Positions 17,485 to 25,435 of a DNA stretch of 43,626 nucleotides are shown one piece after another. The stretch comes from Chloroflexota bacterium (GTDB lineage Bacteria > Chloroflexota > Ktedonobacteria > Ktedonobacterales > Ktedonobacteraceae). How positions within the stretch are numbered: the first letter of the stretch is position 1; each line of letters begins with the position of its first letter. The notes under the pieces were generated by a model. That model was not told where the DNA came from. It did not search any database and worked only from the letters and a program-made list of their open reading frames with translations. The position numbers were made by a program, and so were the translations under genes. The DNA lies in assembly GCA_005881495.1 (NCBI GenBank), contig VBHI01000362.1:1-43626 (forward strand), given 5' to 3'.

Positions 17485-19893
17485 TTATTCACGGATGCCC
17501 CGTGCTGGTAGCGGGCGAACCAGTGGACTCATCACCGGCAAATCTTTCTTCCCACGTGGCAGACGCTGGCGTACCAGGTAATCTGGCGCGTTCGCCAGGT
17601 CTCCCTTCTCCAATGTGATATCGGGACCAAAACGATTGAAGAAAGAAAGCTCGAAGTTTGGCGTCTCGCCCAGTGCTCCGTGAGGGCAAACCTCGACACA
17701 ATCGCCACAGAAGATACAGCGATCCAGGGCGAAGGCGTAGCGCTTCAGGGTGCGCTCAGCCATCATCAACGAGCCGGTTGGACATACCTGGACGCATGCT
17801 CCACAGGAGACACAGTCGGTATCATGCAAGCTGACATTGAATGGCGTCGCCACAATCGTGTCGAACCCTTTCCCAAACATACCATAGCAGTCAGGGCCAA
17901 TGACATCATGACAGACGCGTACACACTGTGTGCAGTTAATGCACTTATTGGGATCGCGCAAGATGAAGCTGTGTGACAGGTCTACATCGTAGTCGTGATA
18001 GTCGCTTGGTTCGCCGTCGTGGAAACGATTATCGGCGAGGCCATGCTCGATACTGTATTTTTGCAGGTCACACTGGCCGGCTGCCGGGCAGGCGCACTGC
18101 AAGCAGCGAGCTGATTCACGCTGCGCCTGTTCCTTCAGATACCCCAGCTCAATGAGCGTGAAATTACGCTTGCGCTCCTCGTAAGGAAGCATCGGCATCT
18201 TGACCTTTGGCTCAACAGGCTTGTAGGGTACGATATCAAACAGGTCTGGTTTGCGCTCTTCCAGTTCCAGGCGGCGAGCAACTTCGTCCATGTCTTCTCC
18301 ATTCAAGAAGGCATGTATAGAACGAGCGCCGAGCTTGCCCTGGGCAACACATTCGATGATCGTCTTCGCGCCCAATTGCGCGTCACCACCGGCAAAGACT
18401 GCATGGCGATCAGTCATGTAGTTGTGTGGATTGGTCTGGATAGTTGTTGATTTCGTCCACTTAACCCCTGATTTCTCATCGAGCACCGACTTATCTGGCT
18501 TCTGGCCGAAGGCAGGGATGATCGTATCACATGAAATGGTAAATTCAGATCCGGGAATAGGTACAGGGCGGCGGCGACCACTGGCATCCGGCTCACCTAA
18601 CTTATTCCTCAGAAATTCAAGACCTGTTACTTTCCCATACTCAGTGAGGACCTTTGTCTGCTGGACATAAAATATCAGTTCTGTGCCCTCGGCCTCTGCG
18701 TCCTCAATCTCTTCCATCGTCGCCGTCATCTCTTTTACTGAACGGCGATAGCAAGTATGAACCTTTGCCCCCAGTCGTAGAGAGGTTCTCGTGCAGTCAA
18801 ACGTGGTAAACCCACCACCTAGCACAACAACCTCGCGTCCCTCCTGGACAGGTACGGATTTACCTTCAACCTTTTCTGCCAGGAACGCGATAGCGTTTAC
18901 CACACCCTCTGCCTCTTCGCCAGGCGCATCGAGCGGGTTACTTGTCCAGGCACCAATCGCCAGATACACGGCATCGAAGCCCTCCGCAAAGAGATCATCG
19001 ATAGTGAAGTCTGTCCCAAGTTTAACGTTACTTTGCAGGTCAACGCCCAGCTGCCAGACATGATCGAGTTCACGGTCCATCACGTCCTTCGGCAAACGGT
19101 ATTCAGGAATACCATAGCGCAACATACCACCGGGTTGTGGCTGCATATCGAATACTTTACAGTAGTGCCCTCTCAATGCCAGGTAATACGCACAGGTGAG
19201 GCCCCCAGGACCAGCACCCACAATAGCAACTTTCTTACCGGTTGGTGGGTCCTTAAGAAAGGGAATGGGTGGATCGAGCAAACAGGTTTCTGCGGCATAC
19301 CCATGCATACGACAGATGGCGATCTCTTCCTCGACCAGCGCGCGGCGGCAGGCCTTCTGACACGGCGCGGGACAGGTCAGGCCAAGGATAAATGGGAAAG
19401 GCAGCACCTCTTTTACCAGGCGCGCAGCCTCTTTCATCGAACCCTTCGCAATGAGTTCCAGGTAGCCAGGAATGTCGATATGCGTCGGGCAATCAACCTG
19501 GCAGGGAGGCTGACAATAGGCGTTGTGGTCAGAGAGCATCATCTCCAGGTTGGTACGCCGGATGTGAAACAATTCGTCAGACTTCGATGTGACGACCATG
19601 CCGGGAGAAGCCGGTGTATTACAAGACGGGAGGGGAAGATCCACACCTTCGATATGCACAAGACACATTCGACAGGCTGATGTCGGCTCCAGCTTTTCGT
19701 CATCACACAGGTTAGGGATATCGTCAATCCCGTTGTCTATTGCCACACTCAGGATCGTCTGGCCTTCGTAGGCCTTGACGGTTTTGCCATCGAGGGTAAA
19801 TGTGAAGCCAGGTTGCCCAACCTCGTTGCGCTCCATCGGCACCGTTGGCGCATGAGCTGTCAGTGAAAAATTGTCTCGGATTGATATTGCCAT
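17485..19893 (-). CDS. 2Fe-2S / GltD-like flavoprotein / ferredoxin fusion oxidoreductase
   Basis: 802 residues; a multi-cofactor NAD(P)H-linked oxidoreductase. Residues 30-95 form a NuoG/HoxU-type [2Fe-2S] domain with C63, C74, C77, C91. A GltD-type linker follows with cysteines 127, 131, 135 and 174, 178, 182 (4Fe-4S pair). The flavoprotein core (about 220-560) has the FAD motif VGAGPGG and a second Rossmann motif VVVLGGGFTT for NAD(P)H, and ends in FAGGDAQLGAKT. After a Cys-rich CLQCACPAAGQC segment come three ferredoxin motifs: CINCTQCVRVC, CVSCGACVQVCP and CIFCGDCVEVCP. The layout resembles GltD-containing NADPH-side subunits (NfnB, glutamate synthase) fused to a complex I arm. It sits downstream of the NuoF-like gene, across a 100-bp gap with a hairpin. 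Confidence 0.88.
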   Translation of the reverse strand: MAISIRDNFSLTAHAPTVPMERNEVGQPGFTFTLDGKTVKAYEGQTILSVAIDNGIDDIPNLCDDEKLEPTSACRMCLVHIEGVDLPLPSCNTPASPGMVVTSKSDELFHIRRTNLEMMLSDHNAYCQPPCQVDCPTHIDIPGYLELIAKGSMKEAARLVKEVLPFPFILGLTCPAPCQKACRRALVEEEIAICRMHGYAAETCLLDPPIPFLKDPPTGKKVAIVGAGPGGLTCAYYLALRGHYCKVFDMQPQPGGMLRYGIPEYRLPKDVMDRELDHVWQLGVDLQSNVKLGTDFTIDDLFAEGFDAVYLAIGAWTSNPLDAPGEEAEGVVNAIAFLAEKVEGKSVPVQEGREVVVLGGGFTTFDCTRTSLRLGAKVHTCYRRSVKEMTATMEEIEDAEAEGTELIFYVQQTKVLTEYGKVTGLEFLRNKLGEPDASGRRRPVPIPGSEFTISCDTIIPAFGQKPDKSVLDEKSGVKWTKSTTIQTNPHNYMTDRHAVFAGGDAQLGAKTIIECVAQGKLGARSIHAFLNGEDMDEVARRLELEERKPDLFDIVPYKPVEPKVKMPMLPYEERKRNFTLIELGYLKEQAQRESARCLQCACPAAGQCDLQKYSIEHGLADNRFHDGEPSDYHDYDVDLSHSFILRDPNKCINCTQCVRVCHDVIGPDCYGMFGKGFDTIVATPFNVSLHDTDCVSCGACVQVCPTGSLMMAERTLKRYAFALDRCIFCGDCVEVCPHGALGETPNFELSFFNRFGPDITLEKGDLANAPDYLVRQRLPRGKKDLPVMSPLVRPLPARGIRE

Positions 19894-19947
19894 GTAGTTC
19901 CTCTTCCGACCTCATTTCATCGCTGCTGACCGTAGGTAGTATAGTAG

Positions 19948-19968
19948 GGTTGACCCTTACGGTCAACC
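19948..19968 (-). promoter_or_regulatory. Intercistronic hairpin within the nuo-like unit
   Basis: GGTTGACC / GGTCAACC with a 5-nt loop, between the NuoF-like and GltD-fusion genes. Minus-strand text around it contains an imperfect tandem motif (GGTGACCGCAAGGG, then GGTTGACCGTAAGGG). There is no T tract. It could process or stabilise the transcript, or attenuate it. Confidence 0.4.
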
Positions 19969-19994
19969 TTCCCTTGCGGTCACCCTGCAAGCAG

Positions 19995-21350
19995 CTACGG
20001 TAAGACGTGTTTCGTTACAAAACGATGAGAGCGCACCGGAATACATGTTCCGGTGGGACACTGTTGCTCTTCAATATGCATGTGGAAGTGATCCGGCCAG
20101 TAGCGTTTAGCTGTCTTCAGCGCATTAGGCGCCTGCACACCAAAGCCACATAGCGAGCCATTCGGGACGTAGCTGGCGAATTCATCCAGTACATTCAGAT
20201 CCCCAGTGACGCCGAGATCACTCACTATTCCTTCAAGAATACCGGCAATACGTTTGACACCTAAGCGACAGGGAACACATTTACCACAGGATTCCTTCGC
20301 CAGATAGCGGCTGCGTTCCATCGCCCACGCGACCATACAGGTATTCGCGGGAAGCAACTCGATCACGCTGGATCCGACAATGGCGCCCGCTTCTTCCAGG
20401 GGATCATAGTCAAAAGGCACGTCAAGTAACGACGTTGGCAGAGCGCCACCTTCGGCACCACCCACCACGATGGCTCGCACTTCTCCATCCGACCGTGTGT
20501 AGCCGGCGTGGTGCAGAATTTCACGGAGAGTCGCGCCAAAAGGCACTTCAATCACTCTTGGCTCGCTGCCGGGGACATCATCGTAGACCGTCAGCACCTT
20601 TGTTCCGCCAGTCGTCTCGCTGCCAACGCTTCTGAAAGCCTCAGCGCCGCTGCGCACAATGAAAGGTACATTTGCCAGCGTTTCAATGCAGTTGATGGCG
20701 GTAGGTTTATCCCACAAACCATATTGCGCGGGATAAGGAGGGCGTTGCTCAGGCATCCCACGACGCCCCTTGATCATAGCGATCTGCACGGTCTCTTCGC
20801 CGCCCATAAAGCCAATATCAACGCCGATCACATTGATGGTGCAGCTGAACTCGGTCCCTAAAATATCGCGTCCCACCAGGTTAGCCTCCAGGGCCTCGTA
20901 CAGCGCTTTCTGCACAGAGGCAACCGCTTCGAGATACATATTACGAGTGAAGAGGTACGCCTCCGTTGCGCCTACCGCGTAGGCAGCAAGCACAATGCCC
21001 TCGATGACCTGGTGTGGATTGCGTTCCAGCAGCGATCGGGCCGCCAGGGCGCGCGGATCGGCATCATATGCATTACAGATAACGTATTTCTGATTATCAT
21101 CCATGTTGCGTACAATACGCCACTTCTCGCCGGTCAGGCGACCCGCACCACCGCAACCACGTAGTTTCGCATCGACGACCTGTTCAATGATCTGATCAGG
21201 TGTTTGTTCGTTAATAGCATGCACTAAAGCAACATAGCCGCCAACGCGACGATATGCGTCAAGTGAACGCACATCAGGCTCACCAGGGCGGCGCAACACT
21301 CTATACGTAGGGGCCCAATTTATTGCGCCCGTAGGTTCAAATTCAGGCAT
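19995..21350 (-). CDS. NuoF/HoxF-like 51-kDa subunit, altered FMN/NADH site
   Basis: 451 residues, length of a NuoF. The [4Fe-4S] N3 ligands are intact: C355, C358 and C361 in ESCGKCVPCRLG and C401 in SLCGFG, with the family's 39-residue spacing. The SLBB region and PPYPAQYGLWDKPTAIN are also family-like. The nucleotide-binding region is unusual: the canonical GRGGAGFPTG loop reads GCGGAGRLTG (residues 65-74), and NADExxPG reads NAYDADPRAL (93-102). The GEET of the NADH site is kept in FMGGEET. It may therefore bind FMN or NADH poorly, or act mainly as an electron wire. It overlaps the upstream hybrid gene by 8 bp and has GAGG 9-10 nt before its ATG. Confidence 0.88.
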   Translation of the reverse strand: MPEFEPTGAINWAPTYRVLRRPGEPDVRSLDAYRRVGGYVALVHAINEQTPDQIIEQVVDAKLRGCGGAGRLTGEKWRIVRNMDDNQKYVICNAYDADPRALAARSLLERNPHQVIEGIVLAAYAVGATEAYLFTRNMYLEAVASVQKALYEALEANLVGRDILGTEFSCTINVIGVDIGFMGGEETVQIAMIKGRRGMPEQRPPYPAQYGLWDKPTAINCIETLANVPFIVRSGAEAFRSVGSETTGGTKVLTVYDDVPGSEPRVIEVPFGATLREILHHAGYTRSDGEVRAIVVGGAEGGALPTSLLDVPFDYDPLEEAGAIVGSSVIELLPANTCMVAWAMERSRYLAKESCGKCVPCRLGVKRIAGILEGIVSDLGVTGDLNVLDEFASYVPNGSLCGFGVQAPNALKTAKRYWPDHFHMHIEEQQCPTGTCIPVRSHRFVTKHVLP

Positions 21351-22083
21351 TTGGCTGCCTCACATGATGAATATTACCCCATACGCCGCGCTTATCGGGT
21401 GCCAACCCACGCTCGGGTTGATCGTCTCGCCTGATACCCCTGGCGGCAGGAGCAGGCTTAAATTTTGGACTCATAGTAGCGATACCAAAGATATCACTCA
21501 GGTCGACGCCGCGTATCTGCACAATGCGTTTCGCCGCCTGCAAGGGTAGATACCCGTACAAATCCATCACGGCATCAAGCAGCGAAGGCAGATCACCAGC
21601 TTCCTGCGGCCACGTCTCCAGCAACTCATCAACCTTGCTGAGATCAAGCTCAGGCTCCAGGTAATCTTTGACAGGCATAGAGACACAGGGCGCTACCGGC
21701 TTGTCATGATACTCTACCGCATATTCCGAGATACGTGGAATATAAAAGCCAGCCTTTGAGGCACCTGTCGCAGCAGTCAGTTTTCGCGAAGTAAACTTTT
21801 CAGCGCCCTCGCGAATGTGCGACTTGAACCAGGGGCGCACTCTCCAGGAGTCCATTGGTTCATATTCAATGGTAATGGCTCGCGGCGGGCAGGCCTTTTC
21901 ACACAACAGGCAGGCTTCACACTTCAAATTGAAATCAGTTTGCAGCCCCTCCTGCCTGGTCAACTGAATCAGGCCGCGGCTGCGCGGCGGCAGCTTTGGT
22001 TTTTCGTAAGGATAGAGCCGAGTCACCTTTGGGCGGAAGAGATGGCTAAACGTCAGGCCCATTCCCTCAAGGATACCACGCAT
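21343..22083 (-). CDS. NuoI-like / NuoE-like hybrid subunit
   Basis: 246 residues. The N-terminal part resembles NuoI, but with only one of the two usual 4Fe-4S motifs: C55, C58, C61, C65 in CEACLLCEKACPPRAIT. The region where the second motif should be has none. Residues about 150-210 (LLETWPQEAGDLPSLLDAVM and DLYGYLPLQAAKRIVQIRGV, then IFGIATM) match the helical N-terminal part of NuoE/HoxE, but the thioredoxin-like [2Fe-2S] domain is missing and the tail is Arg/Pro-rich. This looks like a fused, reduced NuoI+NuoE. It starts 3 nt after nuoB with GAGGTG upstream, and its stop overlaps the NuoF-like start. Confidence 0.75.
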   Translation of the reverse strand: MRGILEGMGLTFSHLFRPKVTRLYPYEKPKLPPRSRGLIQLTRQEGLQTDFNLKCEACLLCEKACPPRAITIEYEPMDSWRVRPWFKSHIREGAEKFTSRKLTAATGASKAGFYIPRISEYAVEYHDKPVAPCVSMPVKDYLEPELDLSKVDELLETWPQEAGDLPSLLDAVMDLYGYLPLQAAKRIVQIRGVDLSDIFGIATMSPKFKPAPAARGIRRDDQPERGLAPDKRGVWGNIHHVRQPNA

Positions 22084-22086
22084 ACG

Positions 22087-22689
22087 CTACACCTCTATTT
22101 CCTTTTCACCGCGCACTTTAAGCCCCTGCTTGGCGATCTTCTCACGCAGTTTGAGGATACCCTCAATCAGTGCTTCGGGACGGGGAGGACAGCCAGGAAC
22201 ATACACATCCACTGGCACAATAGTATCGACCCCCTGGACAGTGTAGTAACTATCGTAAAATTCACCGCCAGAGTTGGCGCACTGGCCCATGCTAATGACC
22301 CACTTTGGGTCCGGCATCTGCTCCCAAAGTAACCGCAGGCGCGGCCCCATCTTGACCGAGACGGTTCCGGCCACAATCATCAGGTCAGCCTGGCGCGGGC
22401 TGGAACGAAAGACCTCCGAACCAAAGCGTGAGAGGTCATAGTGCGCCTGCGCGCTGGCAATCATCTCAATAGCGCAGCAAGCCAGGCCATAGCCCAATGG
22501 CCACACCGACTTTGAGCGCGCCCAGTTCTGCGCCCATTGCAGCATATCCATAAAACTGGTGATTTGAACTGGTAACTCTTGATCTCCTGGAATATATTCA
22601 TGGGGACCAGAAGCCATAACAATTGGTACCGGTTTACGTCGTACACCAGGAACCGACGCTCTCCCATCTCCTGTATTCTCGCTGCTCAT
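22087..22689 (-). CDS. NuoB-like 20-kDa subunit
   Basis: 200 residues. The complex I N2 cluster ligands are all present: adjacent C71-C72 in [12 protein letters not shown]137 in [11 protein letters not shown] and C167 in [31 protein letters not shown] is typical of NuoB. The frame opens 7 codons earlier at a TTG, but that TTG lies at the GGAGGAG Shine-Dalgarno itself, which is correctly placed for the ATG at 22689. It is the first gene of the unit, behind an extended -10 promoter. NuoC and NuoD, its obligate neighbours in complex I, are absent from the window. Confidence 0.92.
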   Translation of the reverse strand: MSSENTGDGRASVPGVRRKPVPIVMASGPHEYIPGDQELPVQITSFMDMLQWAQNWARSKSVWPLGYGLACCAIEMIASAQAHYDLSRFGSEVFRSSPRQADLMIVAGTVSVKMGPRLRLLWEQMPDPKWVISMGQCANSGGEFYDSYYTVQGVDTIVPVDVYVPGCPPRPEALIEGILKLREKIAKQGLKVRGEKEIEV

Positions 22690-22825
22690 AGAATAATAGC
22701 TCCTCCGCAAAGGTTTAGCAGCACCATTGCTCGGTTGATATAATGCAGTCTATTGTAAAGCCTATCTAGCACAAAGTCCAGACAGCACACCAAAGAAAGC
22801 CTTTTTCAGCCTCCTATCATGCCCT

Positions 22826-22831
22826 ATTATA
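22826..22831 (-). promoter_or_regulatory. Extended -10 promoter of the nuoB unit
   Basis: Minus strand TGCTATAAT: a perfect -10 hexamer with a TGn extension, about 135 nt upstream of the nuoB start. The -35 is weak (TGGCAC, 17-nt spacer), as is usual for extended -10 promoters. The leader between contains no other recognised signal. Confidence 0.5.
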
Positions 22832-22870
22832 GCATGTACCAACCCGAGGTGCCACAAAATTTTTTATTAG

Positions 22871-22923
22871 TGTGTCGAATGGGCTTGCCCGCAGCGGCGC
22901 TGCAGGCAAGCCCATTCGACACA
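22871..22923. repeat. Long near-perfect inverted repeat in a divergent intergenic region
   Basis: Arms TGTGTCGAATGGGCTTGCC (22871-22889) and its exact complement (22905-22923), continuing inward as GCAGC/GCTGC after one mismatch, with a 3-nt loop. T-rich and A-rich bases flank it on either side. It lies between divergent promoters, where a terminator is not needed. A REP-like or MITE-like palindrome is an alternative. Confidence 0.65.
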
Positions 22924-23017
22924 CAAAAATCTCGCGAGGCACGCTTGCGGGCCGAGGGTTCAAATAGCGGGTATGATATCATAAGAAGAAAACAAAAAGG
23001 AGCAATTACTTATCTTT

Positions 23018-23671
23018 ATGTCAAATACAATCAAAGCCATCATATGGGACCTCGATGGAGTAATCATCGACAGCGCCGACGAACACCGTCGCGCCTGGCA
23101 ACGCCTCGCCCGCGAAGAAAAAGTAACATTCACCGACGAAGACTTCTGGTCCACCTTCGGCAAACGCAACATCGACATCCTCGCCATCGTCTGGGGCCCC
23201 CTCACGCCCGAACAAGCACAAGAACTAGGAAAACGCAAAGAAACCTACTTTCGGGACCTCATCCGCCAGAGCGCAGCCCCCCTACCAGGCTCAATGGAAC
23301 TCATGCGTTCATTGCACGAAGCAGGCTACCTCCAGGCGCTAGCCTCCTCCGCGCCCATCGAAAACATCCAGCTCATCAGCGAAGTACTCGGCCTTGAACG
23401 CTACCTCACAGCCCTCATCTCAGGCGAAACCGTTCCACTGGGCAAACCAGCCCCCGACATCTTTCTCAAAGCCGCCCAGGCACTACACATCGAGTCCTCG
23501 TATTGTCTCGTCATCGAAGACGCCGTCGCCGGAGTCGAAGCCGCCCACGCTGCCGGCATGCGCTGTATCGCCGTAGCAGGTAACCGCGACCTACCCGACC
23601 TGCGCAAAGCCGAGCTCATGGTGAAAACGCTGCTCGAGGTAAATGTAGAGCGAATACGATCGCTAGCTTGA
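23018..23671 (+). CDS. HAD-superfamily phosphatase, beta-phosphoglucomutase-like
   Basis: 217 residues. HAD motif I is IIWDLDGVIIDS (nucleophile and acid/base Asp), motif II ALASSAPI, motif III Lys in LGKPAPDIF, and motif IV VIEDAVAGVEAA. A helical C1 cap (about 18-85) places it in the PGMB / phosphoglycolate phosphatase subgroup. The substrate is a small phosphorylated metabolite, not identifiable here. The ATG has AAGGAG unusually far upstream (about 15 nt). Its TGA stop codon overlaps the TTGACA of the selC promoter. Confidence 0.9.
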   Translation: MSNTIKAIIWDLDGVIIDSADEHRRAWQRLAREEKVTFTDEDFWSTFGKRNIDILAIVWGPLTPEQAQELGKRKETYFRDLIRQSAAPLPGSMELMRSLHEAGYLQALASSAPIENIQLISEVLGLERYLTALISGETVPLGKPAPDIFLKAAQALHIESSYCLVIEDAVAGVEAAHAAGMRCIAVAGNRDLPDLRKAELMVKTLLEVNVERIRSLA

Positions 23672-23696
23672 CAAGCGGGAGAACCAATGGCACAAT
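23668..23696 (+). promoter_or_regulatory. selC promoter overlapping the HAD stop codon
   Basis: -35 TTGACA (23668-23673), 17-nt spacer, -10 CACAAT (23691-23696). The -35 overlaps the TGA stop of the HAD gene. Predicted start is about 30 nt before mature tRNA-Sec. Confidence 0.65.
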
Positions 23697-23731
23697 AGGC
23701 CATATTTCCGTTCAGTGTGAAAGTGAAATAT

Positions 23732-23830
23732 GGAGGTGTAGGGGCCCCGGTGGGTCTCACCGTCTTCAAAACGGCTGAGGGGTCGCTCGGCGCGGTCCCT
23801 GGTGGGTTCGACTCCCATACGCCTCTGCCA
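23732..23830 (+). tRNA. selC: tRNA-Sec (anticodon TCA)
   Basis: 99 nt including encoded CCA. Features of selenocysteine tRNA are present: an 8-bp acceptor stem (GGAGGTGT pairing with ACGCCTCT, two G-U pairs), discriminator G then CCA, anticodon loop CTTCAAA with TCA at 23766-23768, a long variable arm of about 25 nt, and a T arm GGGTTCGACTCCC. CTTTTTTT immediately after the CCA is a terminator. Reads UGA as selenocysteine with SelB. The tRNA family is clear; no selA, selB or selD gene is in the window. Confidence 0.93.
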
Positions 23831-23840
23831 CTTTTTTTGT
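23831..23840 (+). terminator. T tract after selC
   Basis: Seven T residues directly follow the encoded CCA; the tRNA structure itself supplies the stem. From here to 24001 I see no gene. Confidence 0.5.
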
Positions 23841-24001
23841 CTTCCGAAGTGTAATTTCCAGCGTAACTGCGAAATGAAATGGAATTCCGAAGACGGAGAT
23901 AAAAGACGGCGTTTCTCGCATTAGTAGTTGCAGCGTTTGGTAGGCCACTAAAGTTGAGAAGGGTATACGATCAGTGATCTTCCCCTACTTTGATAGAGTG
24001 G

Positions 24002-24400
24002 CTAAACATGAGCCTGCTGTTGCTCATAGGCAGCAGGGCTCATATACGTTAACTATGAGTGGCGTCGCTGTCGATTGTAGAACACCTCGATCTACTCAAA
24101 GATGGAGAGTTTGGCCTCCGAATGGCTCTGATAGGCTTGTCGGTTCACGCACTCGGTTTTGAGCGAGCTAAAGAAGCTCACTATCATGGCATTATCGTAG
24201 CAGTCACCTTTGCCGCTCATGCTCACCTGGATATGAAACTGAGCTAACACCGCTTGATAGGCTAGACTGGTGTACTGGCTGCCCCGATCTGAGTGATGCA
24301 GCAACTCTTCAACGGGCTTACGCCAGCCAAGGGCCATCAAGAGAGCTTCTTCCACCAGGCTTTCCTCTCGATGCGAGGCCATTGCCCAGCTGACGACGCC
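24002..24400 (-). pseudogene. IS3-family transposase (OrfB) remnant
   Basis: The minus strand encodes the C-terminal part of an IS3/IS150-type DDE integrase: VVSWAMASHREESLVEEAL, then HHSDRGSQYTSLAYQ (second Asp), then GDCYDNAMIVSFFSSLKTE (the catalytic Glu region). The frame is broken by a TAG after LSIFE. Reading through gives IEVFYNRQRRHS, a second TAG, then LTYMSPAAYEQQQAHV and a natural stop at 24002. Apart from the two amber codons, this is the normal IS3 C-terminus. The N-terminal half, OrfA and both inverted repeats are missing. It is joined to a carboxymuconolactone decarboxylase gene fragment at about 24392-24400. Confidence 0.85.
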
Positions 24401-24883
24401 CCCATCCGCGCACTCCAGGACATCGCGCCTGCGCTAGGCCGCTTCACCGTTGAATTCGGATATGGCGATGTTCTATCCGGCCCTGCTCTTGGTTTAAAAC
24501 CCCGACAACTTTGTACTGTCGCCGCTCTGGCAGCCCTGGGAAATGCTGCACCTCAACTCCGTTATCACATTCACGGTACGCTGAACGTCGGTTGGAGTCC
24601 CAGAGAGATCGTCGAGGTGCTGATCCTGGTAACCGTCTACGCTGGCTTTCCTGCGGCCCTCAACGGCATTTCGGCAGCACGTGAGGTCTTTGAGCAGCGT
24701 GGAGACAAGCCATCGGGCAACAAAATACCTCTGGAAAACGCAATGGTGTCTGATCGATATGAACAAGGTGTGCGAACGCTCCAGCGAGTGAGCCGTAGCG
24801 GTAGCAATGCTGTCGTCGAAAGTCTTAAAGATATCGCCCCCGATCTGGGTCGCTTCATCAAAGCAAAAGCCCTTGAAATTTGA
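24393..24883 (+). pseudogene. Carboxymuconolactone decarboxylase-family gene, both ends lost
   Basis: AhpD/CMD family protein. The coding part begins at RALQDIAPALGRFTVEFGYG and runs through TVAALAALGNAAPQLRYHIH, NVGWSPREIVEVLI and AGFPAALNGISAAREVF. A second CMD unit begins at YEQGVRTLQRVSRSGSNAVV and LKDIAPDLGRF, but stops after KAKALEI. The reading frame continues back into the antisense of the IS3 remnant, with a start-like ATG at 24371 lacking a Shine-Dalgarno. The 5' end was therefore probably removed by the IS event. The usual CMD peroxidatic Cys is not seen in the retained unit (GNAAPQ..HIHGTLNVG). Confidence 0.7.
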
Positions 24884-25294
24884 AGCAATTTGTGGCAATC
24901 CGGGCCAACTCATGGAACTCCCCCACTTCCTCTTGAATACTTCGTCTTTGTAGGCCTCATACATACATTGGCGCTCTGAAGAGCAAGATTGTTATAGCAA
25001 TGACTAGAAGCAAAGAAACAGGGGAGAAATGGCACAATGGTCGCCAGAAAACGTGGCACTCACCTCTTCATCTGCCGAGGGAAAGTTACAAAGCAGTGTT
25101 ACAGGAACTTTTTCCACTTCTCTGTGTCGAAGGAAATACACCTTTCGCCACTTTTCTACTCTCTTACACCTACGCTTCGGCTAGAGATAACTCTCTTGCC
25201 CCAATGACATCGAAGTATGTCTTGGGCCTCAGAAGGGGAAGGAACGCGCGAGGAGCAGAGGGATCAAACGAACCATCATAAGGAGCAAACACAG

Positions 25295-25435
25295 ATGGCT
25301 TACAGCGAGTACGGTGACCCAATCCTGGTTGACGGAGTAGTCCTGCCCCCTTTTGCAACCTTCATGTATTCGAGGGTGGAATCCATTCATGAGTCTCAAT
25401 CAGCTTGTGGCCTTTGCGCCAGCGCAGGACGGTAG
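25295..25435 (+). CDS. Putative 46-residue protein, weak
   Basis: ATG with AAGGAG 9 nt upstream. The product starts MAYSEYGDPILVDGVVLPPF and is Cys-containing at its end. No family is recognised. Its 3' part overlaps the end of the converging ion-channel-like gene, so it may be the 5' fragment of a gene truncated during rearrangement. The preceding stretch 24884-25294 contains no gene I can support. Confidence 0.3.
   Translation: MAYSEYGDPILVDGVVLPPFATFMYSRVESIHESQSACGLCASAGR

Noticed and set aside
16025..22689. Interpreting the unit as a normal complex I operon
   Set aside because: NuoC, D, H, J-N are missing, NuoF loops are altered and GltD is fused in.
23766..23948. 60-residue minus frame over selC
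   Set aside because: Translation of antisense tRNA, with the typical false product.
25000..25281. 93-residue plus frame after the CMD remnant
   Set aside because: No Shine-Dalgarno and no recognisable family; left unannotated.
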